Assembly (NCBI GenBank): GCA_020073495.1
Contig: JAIQFD010000001.1
Location: 186,001 to 250,000 of the forward strand
Length of the DNA: 64,000 nt
Direction of reading: 5' to 3'
Origin: Terriglobia bacterium
GTDB taxonomy: Bacteria; Acidobacteriota; Terriglobia; Terriglobales; Acidobacteriaceae
In this document: piece by piece, positions 63,145 through 64,000 of the stretch
Numbering within the stretch: position 1 is the stretch's first letter
Layout of the letters: each line of letters opens with the position of its first letter
Made by a program: the position numbers and the translations under genes
Notes under the pieces: model-generated
What the model was told of the DNA's origin: nothing
Databases searched by the model: none
What the model saw: only the letters and a program-made list of their open reading frames with translations

Positions 63145-64000
63145 TCACTTCTGCTTGGGCTGGAGCGCGGACGTGACCACGCGCTGCATCTCGTCCACCG
63201 GCGCCGGCTTCCCCGTCCAGATCTCGAATTGGCGCGCCCCCTGCTGCACGAACATCTCCGCGCCCGGGATGACCTGCACCCCCTTGGCCCGCGCCAGCTT
63301 CATCAGCTTGGTCTCGGCCGGGACGTACACCATGTCGAGCAGGTACCGGGCGTTGATCTCGTGCTCCTTCAATGGCGACTGCTTCGGGCTCCCCAGGCCC
63401 ACCGGGGTAGCGTGCACGATGGCGTCGAACTGCAATTTCCGGAGCTGCGCCCGCGTGACGAACTTGCTCTTGGATTTCTTCGCCAACTTCTGTCCCGCCG
63501 CCGAGGTGCGGTTGCTGATGAACACTTCCGCGCCGCGCTCCTTCAGCCCGAACGCGGCCGCCCGTGCCGCTCCTCCCGCTCCCAGCACCAGCACCTTCGC
63601 GCCATTCAGGGTCATGCGCTGTTCCAGCGGACGGACTACTCCTGCAACATCGGTATTGAACCCATACAGATTACCGTCCTGCGCCCGGACGACGGTATTG
63701 CAGGCCCCGATCTTGGCCGCCAAAGGCTCCGTGTTGTCGAGGTATTCGACGATGTCTTCCTTGTAGGGCATGGTGATACTGAGCCCGTGGATGGGGATCT
63801 CGCGCACACAGCTCAGCAGGTCGTCCAGGCTCTTCGCGTGCAATCCGAGATAGACGGCATTCACGGTTTCGCGGCGGAATGCGGCGTTCATCATCGCCGG
63901 CGAGAGCGAATGCTCGATGGGATCGCCGGCCACGCCGTAGACGCGGGTCGAATTCTCCACCTGCTCGATGCGATAGGTGTCACGCAGGGTCCGGCTGTCG
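63145..64000 (-). CDS. aroE: Shikimate dehydrogenase, probably the C-terminal part of an AroD-AroE fusion (partial)
   Basis: VYGVAGDPIEHSLSPAMMNAAF, catalytic Lys in TMPYKEDIVEY, GACNTVV, FNTDVAGVV, the NADP loop LGAGGAARAAAF and FISNRT are all as in AroE. The protein reduces 3-dehydroshikimate. The frame does not start at the GTG at 63960: it continues open to the window edge (DSRTLRDTYRIEQ before VENSTRVYG). This is the pattern of bifunctional dehydroquinate dehydratase-shikimate dehydrogenase, so the 5' end lies outside the window. Confidence 0.88.
   Translation of the reverse strand, partial: DSRTLRDTYRIEQVENSTRVYGVAGDPIEHSLSPAMMNAAFRRETVNAVYLGLHAKSLDDLLSCVREIPIHGLSITMPYKEDIVEYLDNTEPLAAKIGACNTVVRAQDGNLYGFNTDVAGVVRPLEQRMTLNGAKVLVLGAGGAARAAAFGLKERGAEVFISNRTSAAGQKLAKKSKSKFVTRAQLRKLQFDAIVHATPVGLGSPKQSPLKEHEINARYLLDMVYVPAETKLMKLARAKGVQVIPGAEMFVQQGARQFEIWTGKPAPVDEMQRVVTSALQPKQK

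Overview
The window is a high-G+C bacterial chromosome segment that most resembles an Acidobacteriota (soil, Terriglobia-like) genome. This is inferred from gene style: S9 peptidases, PilZ/TonB chimeras, many intergenic REP-like hairpins with CTGAAG/CTAAAG loops, an apparent AroD-AroE fusion, and small coiled-coil and ARPP-1-type proteins. No rRNA or other taxonomic marker is present, so the assignment is moderate.

Layout. 1-3.9 kb: end of galT, a receiver-PilZ protein, small conserved proteins, a cysteine-bearing Crp/Fnr regulator and a second Crp-like protein with no DNA-binding domain. 4.2-11.4 kb: an electron-transfer cluster of a monoheme c, a 19-heme c, a b-type cytochrome, an 11-heme c fused to a b-type domain, and a 7-heme NapC/NirT-like protein (38 c-heme motifs in total). 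11.3-12.3 kb: the 3' tail of the last gene occurs three times, with terminators and REP hairpins. 12.5-14.8 kb: a lower-G+C island of two convergent unknown genes, one phospholipase-D-like. 14.9-16.2 kb: REP arrays and a frameshifted PD-(D/E)XK nuclease gene whose tail is scattered at four sites. 16.4-22.5 kb: a racemase-like protein lacking both catalytic cysteines, a heme-type radical SAM protein, cydAB and a YwiC-like protein. 22.7-35 kb: membrane proteins, an M28 peptidase, typA, a cold-shock protein, an HD-GYP regulator, an S9 peptidase, a PilZ-GAF-TonB chimera, tRNA-Ser, a ZIP transporter and a Cys-rich MerR regulator. 35.4-51.4 kb: mostly housekeeping (yceD-rpmF-plsX-fabD, ddl-arginase, asnS, coaE, folD, trm112) with an aldo/keto reductase, a P460 cytochrome and an HtrA protease. 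52.2-56.3 kb: a lower-G+C nitric-oxide module (two cupins, a small winged-helix-like protein, quinol NO reductase). 56.3-64 kb: a Q-rich AsmA protein, a DksA-like protein, a lone GvpL/F protein, a membrane sensor and aroE.

How it fits together. The Crp/Fnr protein has a CRP-type recognition helix (SRETVTR). TGTGA-N6-TCACA sites, often in pairs about 22 bp apart, lie upstream of its HTH-less paralogue, a Cys/His-rich small protein, the monoheme cytochrome that opens the 38-heme cluster, the radical SAM gene ahead of cydAB, and a Cys-rich membrane protein at 33 kb. This reads as a local redox/oxygen or NO regulon controlling alternative electron transfer. The multiheme cluster (one split and one fused version of the same c+b module plus a NapC-type quinol oxidase), its leader RNA hairpins and the gene-tail repeats are the least ordinary parts of the window.
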